Shown piece by piece: positions 1-6,711 of a stretch of 64,000 bases of DNA; position 1 is the stretch's first letter, and the number at the start of each line of letters is the position of its first letter. Source of the stretch: Streptococcus suis. GTDB taxonomy: Bacteria > Bacillota > Bacilli > Lactobacillales > Streptococcaceae. The DNA is taken from NCBI RefSeq assembly GCF_016743335.1, contig NZ_WCJE01000009.1:1-64000 (forward strand), given 5' to 3'. The translations under genes and the position numbers were made by a program. The notes under the pieces were generated by a model. The model saw nothing but the letters and a program-made list of their open reading frames with translations, did not search any database and was not told the origin of the DNA.

Positions 1-1
1 T

Positions 2-88
2 TATTTATTTCCTGCTATTCTCTCTATTATTGCTAAACTTGATGAAGGTTGTATTGTCTGTTATAATATTGGATATTGCAAGCTTTAA
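2..88 (+). CDS. possible 3' end of an upstream gene (partial)
   Basis: The first 88 bases can be read as 28 codons followed by TAA. The peptide is mixed hydrophobic with a cysteine-rich tail (IVCYNIGYCKL). It could be the end of a gene lying left of the window, perhaps in a polysaccharide locus given the neighbouring glf. The family cannot be recognised from this fragment and the reading frame may be chance. Confidence 0.3.
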   Translation, partial: YLFPAILSIIAKLDEGCIVCYNIGYCKL

Positions 89-145
89 GTGAAAGGTTTT
101 AGGGAAGAGATTATCACAACTCATTCTTTATTGTCTATGAGACGA

Positions 146-154
146 TGGTATAAA
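146..154 (+). promoter_or_regulatory. extended -10 promoter element for glf
   Basis: TGGTATAAA is an extended -10 (TG-N-TATAAA) about 60 bases before the glf start. A -35 at the usual distance is not clear, as is common with extended -10 promoters. No strong Shine-Dalgarno sequence precedes the glf ATG. Confidence 0.4.
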
Positions 155-215
155 TGATAGTCTAGTAAAAGATTTGGAGAAATGACTTTCCTAGAAAGTT
201 AAATGTAAAAACAAT

Positions 216-1328
216 ATGAAAAAATACGATTATCTAGTTGTTGGTGCAGGTCTGTTCGGAGCGGTCTTTGCTCATGAGGCAGCTAAAAAGGGTAAAAAAA
301 TAAAGGTTATCGAAAAACGAGAACACATTGCAGGTAACATCTATACAAAAGAAGTAGAAGGTATTCAAGTCCATGAATATGGCGCGCATATTTTCCATAC
401 TTCTGAAAAAGAAATTTGGGATTATGTGAATCAGTTTGCTGAGTTCAATCGCTATACAAACACACCAGTCGCCAACTACAAGGGTGAGATTTACAATCTT
501 CCCTTCAACATGAATACCTTTAACAAGCTTTGGGGTGTGGTGACCCCTGCTGAAGCTGAAGCGAAGATTGCTGAGCAACGAGCTGTATTGGGAGGTAAAA
601 CACCTGAGAACTTGGAAGAGCAAGCCATCTCACTAGTTGGTACAGACATCTATGAAAAATTGATCAAGTCCTACACAGAAAAACAATGGGAAAAACCATG
701 TACGGAGTTACCAGCCTTCATCATCCGTCGTTTGCCCGTGCGTTTGACTTATGATAATAACTACTTTAACGATACTTATCAAGGTATTCCAATCGGCGGT
801 TACACGCAGATTGTTGAAAAAATGTTGGATCATGAAAATATCGATGTTGAGATAAATGTTGATTTCTTTGCCAATAAGGAAGACTATTTAGCTACCTATC
901 CGAAGATTGTCTTTACAGGAATGATTGACGAGTTCTTTGATTACCAACTTGGTGAATTGGAGTACCGTAGCCTTCGATTTGAGACAGAAGTGTTGGATAT
1001 GGAAAACTATCAAGGGAATGCGGTTGTCAACTATACAGATAGCGAGACACCATATACTCGAATCATCGAACACAAACATTTCGAATTCGGTACACAAGAT
1101 AAAACCATAATTACTCGTGAGTATTCGAAGACCTGGAAACGAGGTGATGAGCCGTATTATCCAGTGAACAATGAGCGTAACAACAAACTCTATACTGCTT
1201 ATAAACGCCTCGCAGAACAACAAGAGAATGTTATATTCGGCGGGCGTCTTGGTCATTATCGTTACTACGATATGCACCAGGTTATCGGTGCAGCCTTGCA
1301 ATGTGTGAGAAATGAAGTTGGGGAATGA
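216..1328 (+). CDS. glf: UDP-galactopyranose mutase
   Basis: Cytosolic flavoenzyme that interconverts UDP-galactopyranose and UDP-galactofuranose, the donor for galactofuranose in capsule and other surface glycans. The N-terminus carries the FAD-binding Rossmann motif GAGLFG (residues 10-15), followed by EKREHIAGN, and the body has the family segments YGAHIFHT, EKQWEKP and IPIGGYT. The length of 370 residues is usual for bacterial Glf. It stands alone on this strand and is followed by a RUP-like repeat. In S. suis a glf gene is often found at the end of the capsule locus, so the capsule genes may lie just left of the window (inference). Confidence 0.96.
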   Translation: MKKYDYLVVGAGLFGAVFAHEAAKKGKKIKVIEKREHIAGNIYTKEVEGIQVHEYGAHIFHTSEKEIWDYVNQFAEFNRYTNTPVANYKGEIYNLPFNMNTFNKLWGVVTPAEAEAKIAEQRAVLGGKTPENLEEQAISLVGTDIYEKLIKSYTEKQWEKPCTELPAFIIRRLPVRLTYDNNYFNDTYQGIPIGGYTQIVEKMLDHENIDVEINVDFFANKEDYLATYPKIVFTGMIDEFFDYQLGELEYRSLRFETEVLDMENYQGNAVVNYTDSETPYTRIIEHKHFEFGTQDKTIITREYSKTWKRGDEPYYPVNNERNNKLYTAYKRLAEQQENVIFGGRLGHYRYYDMHQVIGAALQCVRNEVGE

Positions 1329-1373
1329 TTTTGAGAAGTCATCAAAGTAGTAATTGATTCTTGGCAGAAGTTG

Positions 1374-1477
1374 ATACTCTTCGAAAATCAAAATTATCCG
1401 TTGTCAACTTGCCTTGATGAACTCCAGTTCTATCTTCGACTTCGTTTCCTAGGCTACTTTTGATTTTCGTTGAGTAT
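1374..1477. repeat. RUP-like MITE, copy 1 (about 104 bp)
   Basis: The element begins ATACTCTTCGAAAATCAAA and ends TTTTGATTTTCGTTGAGTAT, which form imperfect terminal inverted repeats. The size and ends resemble the pneumococcal RUP element, a non-autonomous IS630-type repeat inserting at TA. Closely similar copies lie at 62560-62661 and, longer, at 18477-18683. Confidence 0.8.
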
Positions 1478-1497
1478 GAAATGCTCTCAAAATATTA

Positions 1498-1534
1498 ATC
1501 AAAAAAAAACCAGAAATTCTGTTTTTTTTTGATT
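1498..1534. terminator. bidirectional terminator between glf and the flavin reductase remnant
   Basis: An A-rich run, a short CAGAAATTCTG hairpin and a run of ten T form a structure symmetrical on both strands (AATCAAAA...TTTTGATT). It would end transcription of both convergent genes and touches the stop codon of the reductase remnant. Confidence 0.65.
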
Positions 1535-2083
1535 ATTGAATTGCTGCCAACAGGTCAGCTGCCTGTTGCTCGAGTTTTGCTAGAGTTTCGTCAGATAACT
1601 CCAATACACCTGTTCCCCATGCTTCTGGATTGATGGTTGAACCTGTAAATTTACCAGCAATCTGAGTGCGAATAAAATAAATGGAAGAAGGTGTTGGAAG
1701 TCTTTGAATAGGTGGTCGTGACCGCTGTTAGCGACGGCAGAGACAGTTGTGATTTTATCTTGTAGGATAGATGGTCCTTTTGGATTGGATAAATCGAGCG
1801 AACGACTGAGCCAATCGAGAGCATTTTTTACGATGCCTGGGATTGCATAGTTATATACTGGTGAGAAAATCCAGATAGCATCCGCAGCGTCTACTTGTGC
1901 ACGTAGCTCTGCAATTTCAGGAAGGATAGGTGTCTCGATGTCTTGGTTGAATAGGGGAATTTTTGCAAGATCAATGTAAGATACTTGAGCCTTCTCAGCC
2001 AAGAACGCTTCAGCTTTTTTGGCCATTTGATGGTTAAAAGAACCGTCACGTAGTGAACCAACTAAAAACAATACGTTTGCCAT
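1533..2083 (-). pseudogene. NADPH-dependent FMN reductase, frameshifted
   Basis: The N-terminal 140 or so residues match the NAD(P)H-dependent flavin/azo reductase family: flavodoxin-like start MANVLFLVGSLRDGSFN, FSPVYNYAIPG loop and LDWLSRS helix. The start is ATG at 2083, preceded by AAAAGGAGG; a longer upstream reading has no such site. After LLPFI the frame changes. The proper continuation (RTQIAGKFTGSTINPEAWG ... ADLLAAIQ, stop at 1533) is in another frame. The break falls at TTTATTTTATT near 1670, consistent with a 5-base TTATT duplication. The current frame runs on to 1580 with an unrelated tail. The gene follows a MarR regulator, a common redox-sensing pair. Confidence 0.85.
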
Positions 2084-2145
2084 GATGGCCTCCTTTTCAT
2101 AAAAACATAAATTTAGTATATCGTATTTGTCTTTTGTTGGCAATC

Positions 2146-2595
2146 CTAGGTCTGCTGATTCTTGAATTTTTTAAGTATCTCGGCTAATTGGTCTTGTTCT
2201 TCTGAACTAAGGACAGAAAAAATCTCTCCAACGTGATCATAATGCTCTGGAAGGATTTTTTCAATGGTTTCGCGTCCAAGTGGAGTGAGAGCAATCAAGG
2301 AAGCACGACGGTCATTTGTATCGATAGTCTTGTAGATATAACCATCTCGAATCATGTTTTTTATAACGACAGTCATGTTGCCAGAAGTACTTAATAATTT
2401 ATCAATTAAGTCTTGAATCCGCAGATTTCCTTTGTTGTAGAGTGCCTCCATCACTCCAAACTGACAAACTGTCAGTCCGTATTTTTTGATTGTTTCTAAT
2501 TCTGATTTTGTGATAGTATTAGCTGCTCTGCGAAAGACGACTAGACTGTGAAGTGCATGCTTGTTCTCGTTTAAAGATTGTTCAACAGTTCTCAT
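2146..2595 (-). CDS. MarR family transcriptional regulator
   Basis: Winged-helix DNA-binding protein of 149 residues. The core shows LTVCQFGVMEALYNKG, then the recognition region IQDLIDKLLSTSGNMTVVIKNM and the wing DRRASLIALTPLGRE, the typical MarR DxR wing. It probably represses itself and the downstream flavin reductase (62 bases away, same strand) in response to an oxidant or electrophile; this is inferred from the usual MarR-flavin reductase pairing. The ligand cannot be told from sequence. Since the reductase is frameshifted, its main local target may now be non-functional. Confidence 0.92.
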   Translation of the reverse strand: MRTVEQSLNENKHALHSLVVFRRAANTITKSELETIKKYGLTVCQFGVMEALYNKGNLRIQDLIDKLLSTSGNMTVVIKNMIRDGYIYKTIDTNDRRASLIALTPLGRETIEKILPEHYDHVGEIFSVLSSEEQDQLAEILKKFKNQQT

Positions 2596-2793
2596 GAGAA
2601 TATTTTAGCAATAAATAGTTCGGTTATCAAGCAAAAAAAGTTAAATCCTATATTCATAGGTAAAGTAGGTTATATAGCATAGAGGAGCTGAACTGTGGGT
2701 CCCAGTTCTTATATCCGTTCGCTGTCTGAAGGAGAATGAAAGTTTATTCACAATTCAATTACGGAAAAAATGGAAATATGCTTTAACTTGTAG

Positions 2794-2799
2794 TATAAT
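2794..2799 (+). promoter_or_regulatory. -10 box almost abutting the ypmB start codon
   Basis: A perfect TATAAT lies only nine bases before the ATG at 2809. Normal spacing would put the transcription start at about 2806, leaving a leader of two or three bases. AGGA at 2800-2803 would then lie outside the transcript. No other good -10/SD pair is seen. Confidence 0.6.
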
Positions 2800-2808
2800 A
2801 GGACTACT

Positions 2809-3306
2809 ATGGAAAAAAAGATTTTTCAACTTTTGGAAGTATTGGCAACGAAGAAGGGACAGCTGATAGCTGGTTCCTTTATACTCCTAAGTGTCATGAC
2901 TTTTTCGATATTCGTTATTTGGGACCTTGCAGCTAAGCCTTTTTCTGATGTACAGAATCACGCTATTTCTGTAGCTCGAGACTATACGGATATAGAGGAT
3001 GTTGATGATGTCTCTATCTACAACGGGACAGAAACATACTTTAGCCTACAAGGAAAGACGAGTCAGGGGGAAATGATTGCGGTTATCATTCCTGAAGAGA
3101 CAAATACTGTGTACATTTATCCAATGGCGAATGGTATTTCTAAGGAAGAAGCGCAGGCAGTCGCTACAGAGAATGGTGCGTCAGCAGCTGATAGGGTGAT
3201 TCTAGGTTTTAGGGATGACAAACCAATTTGGGAAGTCAAGTCAGGCACTGCCTACTATTTAGTTGAATTTGAAACAGGGAACTTTATCAAACGGGAGGGC
3301 TTATGA
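2809..3306 (+). CDS. ypmB: YpmB/TseB-like membrane-anchored protein (DUF5590, PepSY-like)
   Basis: A 165-residue protein with one N-terminal membrane segment (about residues 21-42, IAGSFILLSVMTFSIFVIW) and an extracytoplasmic domain of two PepSY-like halves (for example GISKEEAQAVATENG followed by KPIWEVKSGTAYYLVEFETG). Bacillus YpmB/TseB is linked to cell-wall elongation and PBP2A; the same role here is by homology only. The order ypmB-aspartate aminotransferase-asnS is conserved in Firmicutes, which strongly supports the assignment. Its stop overlaps the next start (ATGA), implying translational coupling. The transcript may be nearly leaderless. Confidence 0.85.
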   Translation: MEKKIFQLLEVLATKKGQLIAGSFILLSVMTFSIFVIWDLAAKPFSDVQNHAISVARDYTDIEDVDDVSIYNGTETYFSLQGKTSQGEMIAVIIPEETNTVYIYPMANGISKEEAQAVATENGASAADRVILGFRDDKPIWEVKSGTAYYLVEFETGNFIKREGL

Positions 3307-4484
3307 GCAAGTTATCAAGACGAGTCTTAGAGATGGAAGAAAGTGTCACTCTGGCAGCAGGTGCACGGGCCAAGGCCTTGAAGGCGGAAGGACGTGATAT
3401 TTTAGAGCTGACCTTGGGTGAGCCAGACTTCGTCACACCGAAAAATATTCAAGAAGCTGCTATTAAGTCTATCGAAGATGGTAAGGCGAGTTTTTATACG
3501 GTAGCTTCAGGACTTCCTGAGTTGAAGGACGCAGTCAATACCTACTTTGAGAATTTCTATGGCTACTCTATCGAACGCAATCAAGTCGTTCTTGCGACAG
3601 GTGCCAAATTTGTTCTCTATGCTTTCTTTGCGGCGGTCATCAATCCTGGTGATGAGGTGATTATTCCGACACCTTACTGGGTTTCCTATGCTGACCAGAT
3701 TAAGATGAACGAAGGCGTGCCTGTCTTTGTCACTGCAAGTGAAGAGCACAATTTCAAGGTAACAGTTGACCAGCTGGAAGCGGCTCGGACAGACAAGACC
3801 AAGGTCCTCTTGCTCAATAGTCCGTCCAATCCGACAGGTATGATTTACAGTCGTGAGGAATTGGAAGCTATTGGAAACTGGGCTGTAGAGCACGATATTC
3901 TCATCTTGGCAGACGATATTTACGGTCGTTTGGTCTATAATGGAAATAGCTTCACACCGATTTCAAGCATTTCAGAAAGCATTCGCCAGCAGACTATTGT
4001 TGTCAATGGGGTGGCAAAGGCCTATGCTATGACAGGTTGGCGGGTTGGTTTTGCCGTTGGTAATCCTGAAATCATTGCGGCCATGAGTAAGATTGTCGGT
4101 CAAACGACGTCAAACTTAACAACCGCTGCTCAGTATGCGGCTATTGAAGCCTTTACAGGTCCGCAAGATACGGTAGAAACCATGCGTCAGGCCTTTGAAG
4201 AGCGGCTCAATACCATTTATCCCTTGCTGGCAGAAGTACCAGGTTTTGAAGTGATTAAGCCAGAAGGTGCCTTCTATCTCTTCCCAAATGTCAAAAAGGC
4301 TATGGAAATGAAGGGCTACACAGATGTAACTGAATTTACCACAGCCATTTTGGAAGAAGTAGGAGTAGCCTTGGTGACCGGTGCTGGTTTTGGAGCTCCT
4401 GAGAATATCCGCCTCAGCTATGCAACAGATATGGACACGCTCAAAGAAGCAGTGGCACGACTACACACATTTATGAAAAAATAA
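3303..4484 (+). CDS. aspC: pyridoxal phosphate-dependent aspartate aminotransferase
   Basis: Class I/II aminotransferase of 393 residues that interconverts aspartate and oxaloacetate with a 2-oxoglutarate/glutamate pair. Visible landmarks are [11 protein letters not shown] near the N-terminus, NSPSNPTGM (cofactor-binding Asn), [10 protein letters not shown] (Asp/Tyr contacts), the Schiff-base lysine K239 in [12 protein letters not shown], and the carboxylate-binding arginine in the C-terminal IRLSYA. It starts inside the ypmB stop codon and lies 14 bases before asnS, so aspartate supply and asparaginyl-tRNA synthesis are co-transcribed. Substrate choice within the AspB/AspC subfamily is inferred from context. 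Confidence 0.93.
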   Translation: MSKLSRRVLEMEESVTLAAGARAKALKAEGRDILELTLGEPDFVTPKNIQEAAIKSIEDGKASFYTVASGLPELKDAVNTYFENFYGYSIERNQVVLATGAKFVLYAFFAAVINPGDEVIIPTPYWVSYADQIKMNEGVPVFVTASEEHNFKVTVDQLEAARTDKTKVLLLNSPSNPTGMIYSREELEAIGNWAVEHDILILADDIYGRLVYNGNSFTPISSISESIRQQTIVVNGVAKAYAMTGWRVGFAVGNPEIIAAMSKIVGQTTSNLTTAAQYAAIEAFTGPQDTVETMRQAFEERLNTIYPLLAEVPGFEVIKPEGAFYLFPNVKKAMEMKGYTDVTEFTTAILEEVGVALVTGAGFGAPENIRLSYATDMDTLKEAVARLHTFMKK

Positions 4485-4498
4485 AAAGAGGAAAAATA

Positions 4499-5845
4499 AT
4501 GTCTAGAAAATTGATTACCATTAACCAAGTAAAAGATTATGTCGGTCAAGAAGTGACCATCGGTGCCTGGGTTGCCAACAAGTCAGGCAAGGGCAAGTTA
4601 GCCTTCCTGCAATTGCGTGACGGAACAGCCTTCTTCCAAGCAGTTGCCTTCAAACCAAACTTCATCGAAAAATTCGGTGAAGAAGCTGGTACTGAGAAGT
4701 TCGATGTAGCAAAACGCCTCAGCCAAGAAACCTCTGTTTATGTAACAGGGATTGTCAAGGAAGATGAGCGTTCTAAGTTTGGTTACGAGTTGGATGTGAC
4801 AGACTTGGAAGTCATTGGTGAGTCACAAGATTACCCAATCACACCGAAAGAACACGGTACGGACTTCCTTATGGACAACCGTCACCTCTGGTTGCGTTCT
4901 CGTAAACAGGTCGCTATCCAGCAAATTCGTAACGCCATCATCTATGCGACTTATGAATTCTTTGAAAAGAATGGCTTTATCAAGTTTGATAGCCCAATCT
5001 TGTCTGGAAATGCGGCAGAAGATTCAACAGAATTGTTCGAAACAGACTACTTTGGTCAGCCTGCCTACCTCAGTCAATCAGGTCAGCTTTACCTGGAAGC
5101 TGGTGCTATGGCCCTTGGTCGTGTTTTCGACTTTGGACCTGTTTTCCGTGCTGAAAAGTCAAAAACTCGCCGTCACTTGACTGAGTTCTGGATGATGGAT
5201 GCCGAGTATTCATTCCTCAGCCATGAAGAGTCACTTGACTTGCAAGAAGCTTATGTCAAAGCCTTGATTCAAGGGGTTATCGACCGTGCTCCACAAGCCT
5301 TGGAAACTCTTGAGCGTGATGTGGATGCCCTCAAACGCTACATTGCGGAGCCATTTAAACGTGTGGCTTATGATGATGCCATTACCCTTCTTCAAGAACA
5401 TGAAGCTGATGAAGATACAGACTACGAACACATCGAGCATGGTGATGACTTTGGATCGCCACATGAAACTTGGATTTCAAACTACTTTGGTGTACCGACT
5501 TTCGTTGTTAACTATCCAGCAAGCTTTAAGGCTTTCTATATGAAGCCAGTTCCTGGCAATCCAGAGCGCGTGCTCTGTGCGGACTTGCTTGCTCCAGAAG
5601 GCTACGGTGAAATCATCGGTGGTTCTATGCGTGAGGATAACTACGATTCCTTGGTAGCCAAGATGGATGAGCTAGGCATGGACAAGTCAGAATACGAATT
5701 CTACCTTGACCTACGTAAATACGGCTCTGTGCCACACGGTGGTTTCGGTATCGGTATTGAGCGTATGGTAACCTTCGTCGCTGGTACAAAACACATCCGT
5801 GAAGCCATTCCGTTCCCACGTATGTTGCACCGCTTGCATCCGTAA
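4499..5845 (+). CDS. asnS: asparaginyl-tRNA synthetase
   Basis: Class IIb aminoacyl-tRNA synthetase, 448 residues, charging tRNA-Asn. The N-terminal OB fold (about residues 1-115) begins [20 protein letters not shown] and has the FLQLRDGT element. The catalytic domain shows motif 2 ([19 protein letters not shown]) and motif 3 ([12 protein letters not shown]). GSMREDNYD and the C-terminal [11 protein letters not shown] are typical of AsnS rather than AspS. It is the last gene of the ypmB-aspC-asnS unit and is followed by a hairpin repeat and a strong terminator. Confidence 0.97.
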   Translation: MSRKLITINQVKDYVGQEVTIGAWVANKSGKGKLAFLQLRDGTAFFQAVAFKPNFIEKFGEEAGTEKFDVAKRLSQETSVYVTGIVKEDERSKFGYELDVTDLEVIGESQDYPITPKEHGTDFLMDNRHLWLRSRKQVAIQQIRNAIIYATYEFFEKNGFIKFDSPILSGNAAEDSTELFETDYFGQPAYLSQSGQLYLEAGAMALGRVFDFGPVFRAEKSKTRRHLTEFWMMDAEYSFLSHEESLDLQEAYVKALIQGVIDRAPQALETLERDVDALKRYIAEPFKRVAYDDAITLLQEHEADEDTDYEHIEHGDDFGSPHETWISNYFGVPTFVVNYPASFKAFYMKPVPGNPERVLCADLLAPEGYGEIIGGSMREDNYDSLVAKMDELGMDKSEYEFYLDLRKYGSVPHGGFGIGIERMVTFVAGTKHIREAIPFPRMLHRLHP

Positions 5846-5853
5846 TACAGTTG

Positions 5854-5943
5854 TTCAGTTTTTCTTTTATTACGTCGTTAACTCGCTTTGCCGTACCTTA
5901 GTACAGCCTGTAGCTCGTTGCCTAGTACTAAAAGTAAACTGAA
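5854..5943. repeat. hairpin repeat, family B copy 1
   Basis: Imperfect inverted ends TTCAGTTTTTCTTTTA and TAAAAGTAAACTGAA enclose a core with TTGCCGTACCTTAGTACAGC. The core resembles that of the 14441-14524 element (TTGCCGTACTCTAGTATTGC), so both are copies of one small mobile or structural repeat placed directly downstream of genes. Confidence 0.6.
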
Positions 5944-5968
5944 AGACTGCGAAATAAATATTCATTGA

Positions 5969-5996
5969 CAGACTACAAATGTGGTCTGTTTTTTTT
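5969..5996 (+). terminator. rho-independent terminator of the asnS operon
   Basis: Stem CAGACTAC / GTGGTCTG with an AAAT loop, followed by eight T. Almost the same hairpin recurs after the metalloprotease gene at 9521. Confidence 0.9.
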
Positions 5997-6654
5997 GAGT
6001 ATTAGTAGAATTGAGCAAAATTGGTTTACCCTACTCTGCGGAAGTGACTTGCTTTCAATTTTTATTGCACATCCGTATGTTGGTAGAAGTAACCTGCACA
6101 TCAGTTCCCCTGTCTGATAGCCAATAAATTCGACTATGAAGGGAGCAGATCATGTTGGTCCTGTTAAACATTATAGGTTAGTGATGGATAGTCGTTTTTG
6201 CTAGGCTACTTCAAATAGATTGTTAAATGAAATCTCACTATCATCCAGGTCAGAACCTGCCGTTTCCCAATCGACATTTACAATGTTCACCAAGAAAATT
6301 AATTTAATGGCTGTTTTCTTACTGTAGCACCTTGTTTGTCTACAAAAATGATTCGAATATTGATAAAGATAATGGCATGACTTATGGGACATACCCACCT
6401 TTTATATCTTCCCCATTTATTAAGTAGGAAGCCTACTCAGCATTTAGTGATTCTTTACTTTGCTGACTAAAATTAACTGTAACTTCCTGTGTTATTTTCA
6501 AAAGTTAATAGCCAGATTTTATTGTTTTTAATATATCAATCTATAGAGGGTGCGAAATAGAAATGCTAATTTTTATAAATAGTTCTGTGGCTAGAAATTG
6601 CTAAAAAACTGAATTTTCCATTTAAAATTCTTATATAAAAATACAATAAAATCC
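5997..6654. other. long intergenic region without a convincing gene
   Basis: About 660 AT-rich bases. At 6064-6127 there is a diverged relative of the family B repeat (CCTGCACATCAGTTCC, then CTGTCTGAT and AAATTCGAC), comparable with 14488-14530. A minus-strand reading of 65 codons at 6201-6398 has no recognisable family, no ribosome binding site and no conserved look. The region may be decayed repeat or gene remnants. Confidence 0.45.
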
Positions 6655-6689
6655 TTGACAAAATCGGGGGGGGGGTAAAATAGTATAAA
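6655..6689 (+). promoter_or_regulatory. metalloprotease promoter with a G10 tract in the spacer
   Basis: TTGACA at 6655-6660 is a perfect -35. Ten consecutive G (6666-6675) fill most of the spacer. TAAAAT at 6676-6681 is a plausible -10 with a 15-base spacer; TATAAA at 6684-6689 is an alternative at 23 bases. Changes in G number would move the -35/-10 distance towards or away from 17, a classic arrangement for slipped-strand phase variation. GAGGTG at 6701-6706 is the ribosome binding site, five bases before ATG. Confidence 0.75.
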
Positions 6690-6711
6690 AAATATTTAAT
6701 GAGGTGTAGGA

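Noticed and set aside
6201..6398. 65-codon minus-strand reading in the region before the metalloprotease
   Set aside because: No ribosome binding site, odd composition rich in His, Cys and Tyr, and no recognisable family. It lies among decayed repeats.
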